This document shows positions 34,164 through 44,015 of a stretch of 64,000 bases of DNA, one piece after another. The stretch spans positions 1 to 64,000 of the forward strand of contig NZ_PDWN01000014.1 in assembly GCF_010093205.1 (NCBI RefSeq), written 5' to 3'. Position numbers and translations under genes: made by a program. Source of the stretch: Pseudoxanthomonas daejeonensis. Its GTDB lineage: Bacteria > Pseudomonadota > Gammaproteobacteria > Xanthomonadales > Xanthomonadaceae. Position 1 is the first letter of the stretch; the number at the start of each line of letters is the position of its first letter. The notes beneath the pieces are model-generated. The model made no database searches, had not been told where the DNA came from, and was given only the letters and a program-made list of their open reading frames with translations.

Positions 34164-36419
34164 TCAGGTCGCCGGGTGCTGCAGGCGCCAGGCACGATGG
34201 ATGCGCGCGTTGCGCTCGAAGTCCGGCGGAATGGTCCGCGCGCTGATCTCCTCGCATTGCGCGAACTGCGCCACGGCCGCTTCGTCCAGGCGGAAGCGGC
34301 GGAAGTTGTTGGAGAAATACAGCACGCCATCGGGAACCAGCCGTGCCATCGCCGCCTGCAGCAGGCGCACGTGCTCGCGCTGGATGTCGAAGTCGTCGGC
34401 GCGCGCGGAGTTGGAGAACGTCGGCGGATCGCAGAAGATCACGTCGTAGCGGTGCCGCTCCGCGTCCAGCCAGGCAAGCACGTCGGCCTGGACCAGCCGG
34501 TGCTTCTCGCCGCCGATCCCATTCAACGCCAGGTTGTCGGCGCACCACTGCAGGTAGGTTGCCGACAGGTCGACGCTGGTGGTCGACGCGGCGCCGGCCA
34601 CCGCGGCCTGCACGCTGGCCACGCCGGTGTAGCAGAACAGGTTGAGGAAGCGCTTGCCGCGCGCCTCGACGGCCATCTGCCGGCGCAAGGGGCGATGGTC
34701 CAGGAACAGGCCGCTGTCCAGGTAATCGAACAGGTTCACCCACAAGCGCGCGCCGTTCTCGCGAACGACCATGCGCTCACCCTGCTGCTGGTACTTCCCG
34801 TACTTGGAGCCACCCTTGCCGCGCTCGCGCGTCTTCAGTGCGACCCGCTCGGCGGGTACGGCGAAAAACTCGCGTGCGGCGGCGACCAGTTCGCCTCGGC
34901 GCCGGCGCACGTCGGCCTCGGGAATTTCGGCCGGCGGCGCGTATTCCTGCACGTGCAGGAACGTGCGCTGCTCGCCCCCGTCCTCGGCATAGACGTCGAT
35001 CGCCGACGCGTACTCGGGGATGTCGGCGTCGTAGGCACGGAAGCAGGTCACGCCCTCGCCGCTGCGCCAGTTCTTCAGCTTGCGCAGGTTGCGCTGCAGC
35101 CGGTTGGCGACCATGCGCGCGCCTTCTGACAGTTCGCGCGGCACGACCTCGCGCTGCGGCGGGCGTACCGGGTCGCAGATGATCAGCGCGCACTCCAGCG
35201 CACCGTTGAACAGCTGGTATTTCTTCGCCGCACGCAGGCCCGTGGCGTGGGCAAGTTCGGCGTCGCCGCAGAGCAGGCTGGCGCGCCAGTCAGGCACTGC
35301 GCGCTGCAGGGCCTGGCCCAGGCGCCGGTACAGCGCGCCATCGGCCGCCAGGCGGCGGTCGTAGGGCGGATTGCACACGGCCAGGCCGCGCGCCGTTTCC
35401 AGGACAGGAAGCGCGTCGATGTCGCGCACCTGGAAATCGATCGCCACGGCCACGCCCGCCGCCTGTGCATTGGCACGCGCCGCGGCGATGGCCTGGGCGT
35501 CGATGTCGTTGCCATGGAACGCCGGGCGCAATGCGGCCAGGCCGGCCTGCGCACGCGTGCGCGCCTCGGCCACCAGGGCCGACCACGTGACGGTGTCGAA
35601 ACCGGTCCAGCGCGTGGGCACGGGCGCATCTATCGCCGGGTCCGGGACCTGCGCCTCCGAGGAGGGAGCCACGTGCTCCATCGCCGCCTGCCACGGGCCG
35701 GCTGCGGTCCCGCTCGCCGCACCAGGCGCGGCTTCCTGCACCTTCGACATCCGCCCCAGGCCGGGCGCCATGTCGGCAGCGATCAGCGCGCCTTCGATCA
35801 GCAAAGTGCCGCTGCCGCACATCGGATCCAGCAGAGCGCCGCCTTCGGCGTAGATCGCCGGCCAGCCGCCACGCAGCAGCACGGCCGCGGCCAGGTTCTC
35901 CTTCAACGGCGCCTCGTGCTGCGACGCGCGCCAGCCGCGGCGATGCAGCGGACCGCCGCCCAGGTCCACCGACAGCGTCGCCCGGCCCTTGCGCAGCGAC
36001 AGGTTCAGGCGCAGCCCGGGGGCGTCCACGTCCACCGACGGCCGCTCCAGGCCCTGCGCACGGAACACGTCGACCACCGCATCCTTGACCCGCTGCGCGG
36101 CGAAGCGCGCATGGGTGATCGCCTCGCCGGACACGTGCGCATCGACCGCGAGGGTGTCGCCCTCGCGCAGGTGCTCGTGCCAGGGCAGCCTGGAGGCGCC
36201 GTCGTACAGCGCCTGCTCGTCCGGGCAATCGAACTCGGCCAGCGGCCAGAGCACGCGGCTGGCCAGTCGCGACCACAGCACCGCGCGCTGCGCATCGGCC
36301 AGCGTGCCCTCGGGGTTGGCGCCGGCAATGGTGGCGGTGGCTTTTTCCGCACCCAGCGCGACCAGCTCGTCGGCCAGCAGGTATTCCAGGCCCTTGGCAC
36401 AGGAGACGAAGAACTTCAC
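34164..36419 (-). CDS. rlmL: Bifunctional 23S rRNA methyltransferase RlmKL
   Basis: A 751-aa fusion enzyme. The N-terminal half has a THUMP domain (about residues 50-160) and an RlmL methyltransferase (DPMCGSGT at 198-205, NPPYDRRL) that makes m2G2445. The C-terminal half is RlmK-like ([20 protein letters not shown]), making m7G2069. An inserted stretch near residues 225-260 ([15 protein letters not shown] and following) is longer than in E. coli. The start is GTG at 36419 with GAGGT 6-10 bases before it. Confidence 0.95.
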   Translation of the reverse strand: MKFFVSCAKGLEYLLADELVALGAEKATATIAGANPEGTLADAQRAVLWSRLASRVLWPLAEFDCPDEQALYDGASRLPWHEHLREGDTLAVDAHVSGEAITHARFAAQRVKDAVVDVFRAQGLERPSVDVDAPGLRLNLSLRKGRATLSVDLGGGPLHRRGWRASQHEAPLKENLAAAVLLRGGWPAIYAEGGALLDPMCGSGTLLIEGALIAADMAPGLGRMSKVQEAAPGAASGTAAGPWQAAMEHVAPSSEAQVPDPAIDAPVPTRWTGFDTVTWSALVAEARTRAQAGLAALRPAFHGNDIDAQAIAAARANAQAAGVAVAIDFQVRDIDALPVLETARGLAVCNPPYDRRLAADGALYRRLGQALQRAVPDWRASLLCGDAELAHATGLRAAKKYQLFNGALECALIICDPVRPPQREVVPRELSEGARMVANRLQRNLRKLKNWRSGEGVTCFRAYDADIPEYASAIDVYAEDGGEQRTFLHVQEYAPPAEIPEADVRRRRGELVAAAREFFAVPAERVALKTRERGKGGSKYGKYQQQGERMVVRENGARLWVNLFDYLDSGLFLDHRPLRRQMAVEARGKRFLNLFCYTGVASVQAAVAGAASTTSVDLSATYLQWCADNLALNGIGGEKHRLVQADVLAWLDAERHRYDVIFCDPPTFSNSARADDFDIQREHVRLLQAAMARLVPDGVLYFSNNFRRFRLDEAAVAQFAQCEEISARTIPPDFERNARIHRAWRLQHPAT

Positions 36420-36476
36420 GGCAGACCTCGAATGAAAACAGGGAACGCCGCGCGGGCCGGGCCCGGCGGCGGGAAA

Positions 36477-36496
36477 GCGGCGGCAGTGGCCGCCGC
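36477..36496 (-). terminator. GC-rich hairpin after the hydrolase gene
   Basis: Bases 36477-36484 pair with 36489-36496 (8-bp stem, 4-base loop). Read on the minus strand it is followed by TTTCCC. It lies between the hydrolase stop (36510) and the rlmKL start and could partly end the MOSC-hydrolase transcript. Confidence 0.4.
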
Positions 36497-36509
36497 CATG
36501 TCGCAGCGG

Positions 36510-37040
36510 TTACAGGTCGCGCAGCAGTTCGGCGAATGCGCGTGCGGTCGCGTCGACATGCCCGGCCAGGCGGTGGCCGTCGTCGAGCAGCAGCAAACGC
36601 GCCGAACGCGCGCGCGCCCAGTCGATCACCTCGTTCGCCGGGATCAGCTCGTCGTGCCAGGCATGCACCACCGAGGTCGGCACGGGCGCGGCATCGAGCG
36701 CCGGCATCGGGCCCATCCGCAAGGGCGGCACCATCAGGAACAGCGCGCGGGTCGGCACCTGCAACGAAGCGATCGCCGAAACATAGGCGCCCAGGCTGGA
36801 GCCGCCCAGGACGACCGGACCTCCGCGCGCAACGGCTGCGCCGGCGATGTCGAGCAGGCGCTGCAGTCGGGCCGGGACGTCGCCTACGCGGCTGATGTCC
36901 TGGCGCGCATCCAGGTCGGTGAAATCCGGGCGCTCGGTGGTCCAGCCCAACTGTTCGGCGGCTTCGGCCAGCGCGGTCACCTTGGTCGCGTCCGGGCCGC
37001 TTTCGAAGCCATGCGACAGGATGCAGTGGCCGCGACTCAC
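36510..37040 (-). CDS. Small alpha/beta hydrolase (YqiA/RBBP9-like)
   Basis: A 176-aa compact alpha/beta hydrolase. The oxyanion-side start is HCILSHGFESGPDATK, the nucleophile elbow GGSSLGAY contains the serine, the aspartate is in VHAWHDELIP and the histidine in DDGHRLAGH. Its start is GTG at 37040, overlapping the MOSC stop by 3 bases (GTGA), so translation is coupled. Members of this group act as esterases or serine hydrolases of unclear substrate. Confidence 0.85.
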   Translation of the reverse strand: MSRGHCILSHGFESGPDATKVTALAEAAEQLGWTTERPDFTDLDARQDISRVGDVPARLQRLLDIAGAAVARGGPVVLGGSSLGAYVSAIASLQVPTRALFLMVPPLRMGPMPALDAAPVPTSVVHAWHDELIPANEVIDWARARSARLLLLDDGHRLAGHVDATARAFAELLRDL

Positions 37041-37543
37041 AGCGCCTGCACCGTGTCGCCCAGGCGCAGGGTGCCGCCCTCGACGATGCGTGCGCACAGG
37101 CCGCCGTGTCCGCGCATGGCGTTGAAGCCGCCCGCGCCCAGCGCCTCTTCCATGCGCGAGCACGGATCGCAGGATTCGGTGCCCTCGAGCACCAGCTCGC
37201 CGATGCGGAAGCGGCGCCCCTTCAGCGCTACCAGCGGGATGCCGGAAACGACCAGGTTGCGGCGCAGCGTGGCCGGGGCGACCTGCGCATGCCCGGACAG
37301 GGCCGCGATCACCGGCAGGTGCTCGGCCTGGATCAGGGTGATCCCGCGCTTGCCGCTGCCGCTCTTGTAGCGGTCGCCCGCCAACCCGGCGCCAGCCGTG
37401 GCCTCGACCGCGTCGACCTCGATCATCGCGGTTTCGCGGGCCGGCCGCAGGCCGATCCATTCCACGCGACCGCCTTGCGGCAGGGTCGCCATCAGTTTGC
37501 CGAGCGGGCTGTCCGGATCGGGGCGCGAAGAGAGTGCAGGCAT
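37037..37543 (-). CDS. MOSC domain protein
   Basis: A 168-aa protein with a MOSC beta-barrel, the sulfur-carrier fold found at the C terminus of molybdenum cofactor sulfurases. The opening IGLRPARETAMIEVDAVEA, the ITLIQAEHLPVIAAL segment, LRRNLVVSGIPL and a cysteine pair in GTESCDPCSRM are typical. The cysteines could carry sulfur or bind metal. Stand-alone MOSC proteins help in detoxifying N-hydroxy compounds in some bacteria, a possibility only. Coupled to the hydrolase gene. Confidence 0.88.
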   Translation of the reverse strand: MPALSSRPDPDSPLGKLMATLPQGGRVEWIGLRPARETAMIEVDAVEATAGAGLAGDRYKSGSGKRGITLIQAEHLPVIAALSGHAQVAPATLRRNLVVSGIPLVALKGRRFRIGELVLEGTESCDPCSRMEEALGAGGFNAMRGHGGLCARIVEGGTLRLGDTVQAL

Positions 37544-37567
37544 GCGTGAATGCTAGCATCCCGGCCC

Positions 37568-38137
37568 ATGTCGACCCTGCACGCACTGACTGTCATCGAC
37601 GCCCCGCTGCCGTACGTGGAACGCCTGGAAACGCGCCCGCTGGCGCAGGTGGACCTGGTCGTCATCCACTGCACGGAGTTGCCCGACCTGGCCACCGCTC
37701 GCGAGTACGGCGAGCGCGTGCTCTACGACAGCGGCACCGGCAACAGCGGCCACTACTACATCGACCGCGACGGCACGGTGCTGCGCTACGTGCCCGAGGA
37801 CCGCAGCGCACACCACGTGCGGGGCTGGAACCCGCGCGCGATCGGCATCGAGCTGGTCAACACCGGGCGCTATCCGCATTGGCTGGACTCGCGCCACCAG
37901 GCGATGGCCGAACCCTATCCGGACGCCCAGGTCGACGCTTTGGTCGCGCTGCTGAACCGTCTGGCCGGCGACCTGCCCGGGCTGCGCCACGTCGCCGGCC
38001 ACGAGGACCTGGACCGCGACCGGGTGCCGGCCAGCGACGATCCGGCCGTGCTCGTGCAGCGCAAGCTCGATCCGGGCCCGCAGTTTCCGTGGGATCGCGT
38101 GCTGGCGGCGGTGCCGCTGCCGCGCCTGCCCCTGTAG
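37568..38137 (+). CDS. N-acetylmuramoyl-L-alanine amidase (AmpD/T7-lysozyme type)
   Basis: A 189-aa zinc amidase that cuts the bond between muramic acid and the peptide. Zinc ligands are the histidine in LVVIHCTELP, the one in SAHHVRGWNPRAIGIEL and the one in AGHEDLDRDRV followed by Asp. No signal peptide is seen, so it likely acts in the cytoplasm on recycled muropeptides like AmpD. The stop TAG at 38135-38137 lies inside a TGTAGGAGC repeat head. Divergent from the MOSC gene with a 24-base gap. Confidence 0.88.
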   Translation: MSTLHALTVIDAPLPYVERLETRPLAQVDLVVIHCTELPDLATAREYGERVLYDSGTGNSGHYYIDRDGTVLRYVPEDRSAHHVRGWNPRAIGIELVNTGRYPHWLDSRHQAMAEPYPDAQVDALVALLNRLAGDLPGLRHVAGHEDLDRDRVPASDDPAVLVQRKLDPGPQFPWDRVLAAVPLPRLPL

Positions 38138-38283
38138 GAGCAGCGTTCAGTCCGGCCGGGGCACGCGTTCCCATGACTCGGGTGGCGGCCTCGCGACCCA
38201 GCGGCCCTCGGTGTCGCGGTCATGCCCGCTCCTACGGGAGCCACGCAGCCTTGTAGGAGCGGGGTTTAGCCCGCGACACCGAC
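38133..38283. repeat. Three GTAG-headed REP units after the amidase gene
   Basis: A decayed forward unit starts at 38133 and gives the amidase its stop codon. A reverse B unit (38208-38236) and a forward C-type unit (38252-38283, TGTAGGAGCGGGGTTTAG then CCCGCGACACC) follow. The C unit has a perfect GCGGG/CCCGC stem. The gap 38138-38424 holds no gene. Confidence 0.8.
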
Positions 38284-38398
38284 GCTGCCCGCACGGCGAC
38301 AGCAGGGCGGTTTCGAGTCCGGCGAGGTCGGCACGGGCCCGGCCATCATGGCCCTGGGGCCCGCGTCTACGTCCGTCGGGACACGGTCACCGCGCCGG

Positions 38399-38404
38399 TA
38401 TAAT
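38399..38404 (+). promoter_or_regulatory. Consensus -10 box before tesB
   Basis: TATAAT stands out in a GC-rich gap, 20 bases before the thioesterase ATG. Transcription would start near 38411, leaving a 5' leader of about 14 bases and no clear ribosome site. The -35 partner is weak. The thioesterase mRNA may be nearly leaderless. Confidence 0.5.
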
Positions 38405-38424
38405 TGCCCCCCTCACTCCCGTGC

Positions 38425-39348
38425 ATGGCTCCGCCCTTGTCTTCCGCCCTTGGCCCCGTGGTTTCCGAACTGATCGACCTGCTCGCCCTGGAACGGCTCG
38501 AAGACAACCTGTTCCGTGGCCAGAGCCGCGACATCGGCACCAAGTACGTGTTCGGCGGGCAGGTGCTGGGCCAGGCGCTGGCGGCCGCACAGGCCACCAT
38601 CGACAACGGCCGCCGGGCGCATTCGCTGCATGCCTATTTCCTGCGCGCCGGTGACATCGAGCATCCCATCGTCTACGACGTGGACCGCACCCGCGATGGC
38701 GGAAGTTTTTCGGTGCGCCGGATCACCGCGATCCAGCACGGCAAGGTGATCTTCTTCTGCGCCGCTTCGTTCCAGGACGACGAGCCCGGCGCCGAGCACC
38801 AGCTGAAGATGCCCGAGGTTCCGCAGCCGGAGGACATCATCCCCGCGCCGCCGGTGCCGCCGGAGGTGATGGCCACGTTGCCGACCAAGGTCCAGCGCTG
38901 GCTGTCGCGCGGCGGCCCGTTCGAGTTCCGCCACGTCTATCCGCGCGACGAACTCAATCCGCCCAAGCGTCCGCCCTACCAGCAGGTCTGGTTCCGCCTG
39001 CGCGAGAACGCCGGCGAGATCCCGGTCCAGCTGCACCAGGCCCTCCTGGCGTACGCCTCGGACTTCCACCTGCTCGGCACGGCGACGTTCCCGCACGGGA
39101 TCAGCTACTACACGCCCAACGTGCAGATGGCCTCGCTCGACCACGCGCTGTGGTTCCACCGTCCGTTCCGCGCCGACGAGTGGCTGCTGTATTCGCTCGA
39201 CAGCCCGAGCACCGAGGGCTCGCGCGGCCTCGCCCGTGGCCAGGTGTTCGATCGCCAGGGCCGGCTCGTGGCCAGCACCGCCCAGGAGGGCCTGATCCGC
39301 GTGGTGCCCGATCCGGACAGCGCGCGCCTGGTCCCGGCGAAGGACTGA
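38425..39348 (+). CDS. tesB: Acyl-CoA thioesterase II
   Basis: A 307-aa double-hotdog enzyme that hydrolyses medium and long acyl-CoA to free acid. The N-terminal hotdog has FRGQSRDIGTKYVFGGQVLGQ and HSLHAYFLRAGD, the C-terminal one has HQALLAYASDFHLLGTA with the conserved aspartate and DHALWFHRPFRADEWLLY. Length matches E. coli TesB (286 aa) with a proline-rich linker inserted (PEDIIPAPPVPPE). ATG 38425 fits; a GTG 4 bases upstream is out of frame. The DUF2007 gene follows 2 bases later. Confidence 0.93.
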   Translation: MAPPLSSALGPVVSELIDLLALERLEDNLFRGQSRDIGTKYVFGGQVLGQALAAAQATIDNGRRAHSLHAYFLRAGDIEHPIVYDVDRTRDGGSFSVRRITAIQHGKVIFFCAASFQDDEPGAEHQLKMPEVPQPEDIIPAPPVPPEVMATLPTKVQRWLSRGGPFEFRHVYPRDELNPPKRPPYQQVWFRLRENAGEIPVQLHQALLAYASDFHLLGTATFPHGISYYTPNVQMASLDHALWFHRPFRADEWLLYSLDSPSTEGSRGLARGQVFDRQGRLVASTAQEGLIRVVPDPDSARLVPAKD

Positions 39349-39350
39349 CG

Positions 39351-39875
39351 ATGCGCCAGGTCTTCACCAGCCAGCGCCTGGAAACCGTGGAAGGCGTCGC
39401 CCGCCTGCTGCAGGACGCGGGCATCGACATCTACATCAGCCAGCCGCGCTCCTATCGCGGCCGGCGCCGCGGCCAGTTCAGCTACTCCGAACCGGTCCCC
39501 GCCAACCAGCAGCCGGCAGTGTGGGTGCGCAAGGCCGAAGACCAGCCGCGCGCGCGCGAACTGCTGCGCGAGGCCGGCCTGCTGGCGACCACGCGCACGT
39601 CGTATTCGGGCCTGCCGACACCGGCGACCGAAGCACTGCCCTCGCGCTTCGACGCCACCGAAGGCGGCGACAAGCGCTGGGCCTGGCGCGTGCGCATCGG
39701 CCTGCTGCTGGGGATCGCAGCGGTCGCGATGTTCATCTGGATCGGACGCAAGCCGCATCCGCCGGTCGCGCCCGCCACGCCGGAAGCGTCCACCGCGCAG
39801 CCGGCCCCGGGAACGGAAGAAGCCGGCGACGACGAGGAAGTGCGCGTACGCATCACCCCGCCGCCCGCCGGCTGA
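39351..39875 (+). CDS. DUF2007 signal-transducing-like protein with membrane anchor
   Basis: A 174-aa protein. Residues 1-75 match the DUF2007 pattern (RQVFTSQRLETVEGVARLLQDAGID, quoted in part as RQVFTSQRLETVEGVARLL), with VWVRKAEDQPRARELLREAG. A single membrane helix follows at about residues 108-128, then an acidic, proline-rich tail (EEAGDDEEVRVRI). In Xanthomonas such proteins are labelled pathogenicity-like. It starts 2 bases after the tesB stop, so the two are co-transcribed. Orientation in the membrane is not fixed by sequence. Confidence 0.78.
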   Translation: MRQVFTSQRLETVEGVARLLQDAGIDIYISQPRSYRGRRRGQFSYSEPVPANQQPAVWVRKAEDQPRARELLREAGLLATTRTSYSGLPTPATEALPSRFDATEGGDKRWAWRVRIGLLLGIAAVAMFIWIGRKPHPPVAPATPEASTAQPAPGTEEAGDDEEVRVRITPPPAG

Positions 39876-39897
39876 CGGGCCCGCCTGCGCGGGCCCG
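39876..39897. terminator. 9-bp hairpin between convergent genes
   Basis: CGGGCCCGC (39876-39884) pairs with GCGGGCCCG (39889-39897) around a CTGC loop. It starts right after the DUF2007 stop and lies before the stop of the EF-hand gene on the other strand. No T-run, so a Rho-dependent or stabilising role is possible. Confidence 0.45.
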
Positions 39898-39915
39898 GAC
39901 CACCGTCCGATGCGC

Positions 39916-40497
39916 TTACTTCGCGCTGGCTTGCTTGGCCGGGCTGCCGGCGGCGCCGTGACCGCGCCCGCCCCGCTCACCGCCACGCTTGGCATGCGCG
40001 GCGTCGTACTCGGCGCGGCTGAGGCTGCCGTCCTTGTTGCTGTCGGCCGCAACGAACCATTCGTCACGGCGCTGCTTCCTCGCCACCTCGCGATCGGCGC
40101 GGTCGACGAAACCGTCCTTGTTGGCATCCATGCGCTCGAAGCGTTCGGCGAACTTCGGTTCCGCCGCGGCTTCGGCCTTGCTGATGCGGCCGTCCTTGTC
40201 CTTGTCCAGCTCGGCGAACGGGTGGCCGTGCCGCTTTCCGTCGTGCGAGCGGCGCGGCATCTCGCCACGATCGAGCTTGCCGTCCTTGTTCTTGTCGAGC
40301 GTGTCGAACTGCGCGGCCAGGCGCGGATGCGCGGCGGCTTCGGCGCGATCGACCAGGCCGTCCTGGTTGGTATCCAGCGGCTTGTGCGCCTTCACCGGAT
40401 GCGGCGTGCCGGCAGCCGCAGGCTGGGTTTGCGCCAGGGCAGTGCCGGCGGTGATGGCCAACAGCGCCGCGGCGATCAGGGAAGGGGTCTTGTTCAC
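39916..40497 (-). CDS. Exported EF-hand calcium-binding protein with five loops
   Basis: A 193-aa secreted or periplasmic protein. The signal peptide is MNKTPSLIAAALLAITAGTALA. Five EF-hand-like loops follow: DTNQDGLVDRAE, DKNKDGKLDRGE, DKDKDGRISKAE, DANKDGFVDRAD and DSNKDGSLSRAE, four with Glu and one with Asp at position 12. The last 30 residues are low in complexity (GGERGGRGHGAAG). The start is GTG at 40497 behind GGAG. It likely buffers or senses calcium in the envelope. An odd number of hands is unusual, since they normally pair. Confidence 0.85.
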   Translation of the reverse strand: MNKTPSLIAAALLAITAGTALAQTQPAAAGTPHPVKAHKPLDTNQDGLVDRAEAAAHPRLAAQFDTLDKNKDGKLDRGEMPRRSHDGKRHGHPFAELDKDKDGRISKAEAAAEPKFAERFERMDANKDGFVDRADREVARKQRRDEWFVAADSNKDGSLSRAEYDAAHAKRGGERGGRGHGAAGSPAKQASAK

Positions 40498-40664
40498 GGG
40501 GTTCTCCAGAAGTCGTGGACTCGATGGCCACACCGGGGAAAACGTCGGCGGCTCCCCGCCGTTGACCGCCCGCCGGTTCCGTTCAGCCAGCAGCCGGCCA
40601 GCGCCGCACGGCGCCCACCCTGGCCGACGGCGCTATGCTGCGGCCATCCGTCGACCGCACTGCC

Positions 40665-41402
40665 ATGGGCAACGACTCCTCCCCGACCGACGACCTGCGC
40701 CTGTTCCAGACCGGAGGCCATCCCTGCGGCTACTGGCCCGAGCGCAGCGCGCGCGACCTGGTGCTCGATCCGCGCGACCCGCGCCTGCCCGACATCTATC
40801 CGCAGGCGCTGGACTGGGGTTTCCGCCGCTCCGGCGACCTGGTCTACCGGCCGCACTGCGCGCAATGCCGGGCCTGCGTGGCCGTGCGCATCCCCGTAGC
40901 CGCGTTCGAGCCCGACCGCAGCCAGCGCCGCTGCCTGGCGCGCAACGCCACGGTCCAGACGCGGATCGCAACTGCGCGGCGCACGAGCGAACACTTCGCG
41001 CTGTACCAGCGCTACCTGGGCGCACGCCACCGCGACGGTGGCATGGACGGCCATGGCACCGCCGAGTTCGACCAGTTCCTGGTCGGCAGCTGGTCGGACA
41101 CGCGCTTCATCGAAATGCGCGAGGCCGGCGAAGATGGCCCCGGCAGGCTGCTTGCGGTGGCGGTCACCGACCGGGTCGGCAGCGGGCTGTCTGCGGTCTA
41201 CACCTTCTACGATCCGGAACTGCCGGAGCGCGGCCTCGGCACGCTGGCGATCCTGCACCAGATCCAATGGGCACAACGCGAGGGCCTGGAGCATCTCTAC
41301 CTGGGCTACTGGATCCAGGACCACGCCAAGATGGACTACAAGCGACGCTTCCAGCCGCTGGAGGCGTTCGACGGGCGGCGTTGGCGCCGGTTCACCGGCT
41401 GA
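40665..41402 (+). CDS. bpt: Aspartate/glutamate leucyltransferase (Bpt)
   Basis: A 245-aa aminoacyl-tRNA-protein transferase of the ATE1/Bpt family, which attaches leucine to proteins with N-terminal Asp or Glu, marking them for degradation by the N-end rule. Cysteines for the N-terminal domain are in [11 protein letters not shown] and [15 protein letters not shown]; the C-terminal domain has AVYTFYDPE and [15 protein letters not shown]. Length and motifs are typical. No partner genes are adjacent. Confidence 0.92.
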   Translation: MGNDSSPTDDLRLFQTGGHPCGYWPERSARDLVLDPRDPRLPDIYPQALDWGFRRSGDLVYRPHCAQCRACVAVRIPVAAFEPDRSQRRCLARNATVQTRIATARRTSEHFALYQRYLGARHRDGGMDGHGTAEFDQFLVGSWSDTRFIEMREAGEDGPGRLLAVAVTDRVGSGLSAVYTFYDPELPERGLGTLAILHQIQWAQREGLEHLYLGYWIQDHAKMDYKRRFQPLEAFDGRRWRRFTG

Positions 41403-41466
41403 GGCGCGTGGAGGCACCTCGACTGCCTGTCGCATCCGCGCCACCCCGGCGTGCCAGAATCCGCGC

Positions 41467-42675
41467 ATGCCGACCTCCGCCCGCCTCCTGCTTGCCACCC
41501 TCGCCTTGATCCTGTCCGCCTGCGCCGGCAACGGCACCGTCCCCGAAACGACCGCCGCCCCCACGACGCTGCGCGTGGCCACCTACAACACGTCGTTGTA
41601 CGACGACGCCGATGGCGGCCTGGTGCGGCGCCTGCAGGCCGGCGACGCCGGCGCCCGCAAGATCGCAGCGGTGCTGCAGCAGGTGCGCCCGGACCTGGTC
41701 CTGCTCAACGAGTTCGATTACGACGCCGGCGGCATGGCCGCCGACCTGTTCCAGCGCGACTACCTGGAACGCCCGCAGGCGAGCGGCGGCGAGGCACTGC
41801 ACTATCCGTACCGCTACTTCGCCGAAGTGAACACCGGCGTGCCCAGCGGCCTGGACCTGGACCGCAACGGCACGATCGGAGGCGAAGGCCGCGACCGTGG
41901 CAACGATGCCTGGGGCTACGGCCTGCACCCGGGGCAGTACGGGATGCTGGTGCTGTCCAAGCATCCGATCGACGCTGCGCAGGCGCGCAGTTTCCGCCTG
42001 CTGCGCTGGGCGGCGATGCCCGGCGCGCAGCGGCCGGTCGATCCGAAGACCGGCAGGTACTGGCACGACGATGCGGTCTGGGCGCAGCTGCGCCTGTCGT
42101 CGAAGTCGCACTGGGACGTGCCGGTGCGCACGCCGTCGGGCACCGTGCATTTCCTGGTCTCGCACCCGACCCCACCTGTCTTCGATGGCCCGGAAGACCG
42201 CAATGGCTTGCGCAACGCCGACGAGATCCGCCTGTGGCGCGAGTACCTTTTGCCGGGGACGCAGGCCTGGCTGTGCGACGACGCGGGCCGCTGCGGCGGC
42301 CTGGCCGGCGATGCGCGCTTCGTGATCGCCGGCGACCTCAACAACGATCCGGCCGATGGCGACGGCCACCACGAAGCGATCGTGGAACTGCTCGAGCATC
42401 CGCGCGTGCTGCGCATGGCCACGCCGCGTTCGGAGGGCGGTGCGGAAACCGCGCGCGCATACGCGGCCAAGGGCCTGCAGCGGCGCGGCGCGCCCGAGCA
42501 CGTGACCGGCGACTTCGGACCGAAGGCCGGCGCGATGCGGCTGGACTACGTGCTGCCGTCGACCGGCTTCGAACTTCGCGGAAGCGGCGTGTTCTGGCCC
42601 GCGTCGACCGACCCGGCCGCCGCCATCGCCGACGGCAGCGACCACCACCTGGTGTGGGTCGACCTGGCGTTGTGA
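41467..42675 (+). CDS. Endonuclease/exonuclease/phosphatase-fold lipoprotein
   Basis: A 402-aa exported protein. The signal ends in lipobox LSAC (Cys19), so it is likely anchored in the envelope. The domain has the EEP order: VATYNTSLYDD, LVLLNEFDYD with the metal Glu, YGMLVLSKHPI, VSHPTPP, VIAGDLNNDPADGDGHH and a C-terminal SDHHLVWVDL. Such secreted EEP proteins cut phosphodiesters in nucleic acids or lipids; which one is not visible. It resembles proteins linked to alkaline phosphatase-like pathways. Single gene, followed by purT on the other strand. Confidence 0.85.
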   Translation: MPTSARLLLATLALILSACAGNGTVPETTAAPTTLRVATYNTSLYDDADGGLVRRLQAGDAGARKIAAVLQQVRPDLVLLNEFDYDAGGMAADLFQRDYLERPQASGGEALHYPYRYFAEVNTGVPSGLDLDRNGTIGGEGRDRGNDAWGYGLHPGQYGMLVLSKHPIDAAQARSFRLLRWAAMPGAQRPVDPKTGRYWHDDAVWAQLRLSSKSHWDVPVRTPSGTVHFLVSHPTPPVFDGPEDRNGLRNADEIRLWREYLLPGTQAWLCDDAGRCGGLAGDARFVIAGDLNNDPADGDGHHEAIVELLEHPRVLRMATPRSEGGAETARAYAAKGLQRRGAPEHVTGDFGPKAGAMRLDYVLPSTGFELRGSGVFWPASTDPAAAIADGSDHHLVWVDLAL

Positions 42676-42705
42676 GGGCAACGGCGGCGCAGCGAGCGCC
42701 CCCGA

Positions 42706-43896
42706 TTATTCCGGCAGGACTTCGATCCCGATCGCGGCTGCCGCATCACGGGCCACCGCGCGCGCGGCGTCGATGCCGTCGGCGCGCGCCAGGGTCACGC
42801 CCACGCGGCGATGGCCTTCCACGCGCGGCTTGCCGAACAGGCGCAATGCGGTGTCGGGCGCCTGCAGCGTGGCCTCCACGTTGGAGAACACCGGCACGCC
42901 ATGGCCCTGCGCCAGCAGTGCGCATGAAGCCGAAGGCCCGTTCTGCCGGATGACCGGAATGGGGAGGCCCAGGATCGCGCGCGCATGCAGCGCGAACTCG
43001 CTCAGTTCCTGCGAAACCAGCGTCACCAGCCCGGTGTCGTGCGGTCGCGGCGATACCTCCGAGAACCACACCTCGTCGCCCTTCACGAACAGCTCCACGC
43101 CGAACACGCCCCAGCCGCCCAGGTCGTCGGTGACCGCGCGGGAGATCGCCTGCGCGCGTTCCAGCGCCAGCGGCGACATCGGCTGCGGCTGCCAGCTCTC
43201 GCGATAGTCGCCGTCACGTTGCAGGTGCCCGATCGGCTCGCAGAACGAGGTGCCGCCGGCATGGCGCACGGTCAGCAGGGTGATCTCGTAGTCGAAGTCG
43301 ACGAAACCCTCGACGATGCAGCGCCCGGCGCCGGCGCGGCCGCCGGTCTGCGCGTACTCCCAGGCCGCCTCGACCTCGTGCTCGGTGCGCACCGTGCTCT
43401 GGCCCTTGCCCGAGGACGACATGACCGGCTTGACCACGCACGGCAGGCCGACCAGGGCGATCGCGGCGCGGTACTCGTCGAGGGTGTCGACGAAGCGATA
43501 GGGCGAGGTCGGCAGGCCCAGGGTTTCGGCGGCCAACCGGCGGATGCCCTCGCGGTCCATGGTCAGTCGCGCCGCGCGCGCGGTCGGGATCACCTTCTGC
43601 CCGTGCTCCTTCTCCAGCTGGATCAGGGTCTCGGTATGGATCGCCTCGATCTCCGGGACGATCAGGTCCGGCTGTTCCCGTGCGATGAGTTCGCGCAGGG
43701 CGAAGGTGTCGAGCATGTCCAGCACGTGGCTGCGGTGGGCGACCTGCATCGCCGGCGCATCGGCATAGCGGTCGGCGGCGATCACTTCCGCGCCCAGCCG
43801 CTGCAGCTCGAGGGCGACTTCCTTGCCCAGTTCGCCCGACCCCAGCAGCAGGACACGGGTGGCGTGGGGGGATAGCGGGGTTCCGATGCGGACCAT
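42706..43896 (-). CDS. purT: Formate-dependent phosphoribosylglycinamide formyltransferase
   Basis: A 396-aa ATP-grasp enzyme that makes formyl-GAR from GAR, formate and ATP in purine synthesis. It has the [12 protein letters not shown] start for the N-terminal fold, [10 protein letters not shown], the ATP-binding [13 protein letters not shown] loop and [14 protein letters not shown] with the metal site. Length matches E. coli PurT (392). It is convergent with the lipoprotein gene. Confidence 0.95.
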   Translation of the reverse strand: MVRIGTPLSPHATRVLLLGSGELGKEVALELQRLGAEVIAADRYADAPAMQVAHRSHVLDMLDTFALRELIAREQPDLIVPEIEAIHTETLIQLEKEHGQKVIPTARAARLTMDREGIRRLAAETLGLPTSPYRFVDTLDEYRAAIALVGLPCVVKPVMSSSGKGQSTVRTEHEVEAAWEYAQTGGRAGAGRCIVEGFVDFDYEITLLTVRHAGGTSFCEPIGHLQRDGDYRESWQPQPMSPLALERAQAISRAVTDDLGGWGVFGVELFVKGDEVWFSEVSPRPHDTGLVTLVSQELSEFALHARAILGLPIPVIRQNGPSASCALLAQGHGVPVFSNVEATLQAPDTALRLFGKPRVEGHRRVGVTLARADGIDAARAVARDAAAAIGIEVLPE

Positions 43897-44015
43897 GGCG
43901 GCAGGACGGGAGTGAGGGCCGGACAGTTTAGCCGGGGGAGTCCCTGCGCCCGGTCAGGCACGCTCCGCGGGCTGGCAGGCCCCGGATCAGCTCCAAGGCC
44001 CTGTACCCGCGGCCG

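Noticed and set aside
38404-38424. Upstream extension of the thioesterase
   Set aside because: An extended start would lie at or within the TATAAT -10 box and before the likely transcription start.
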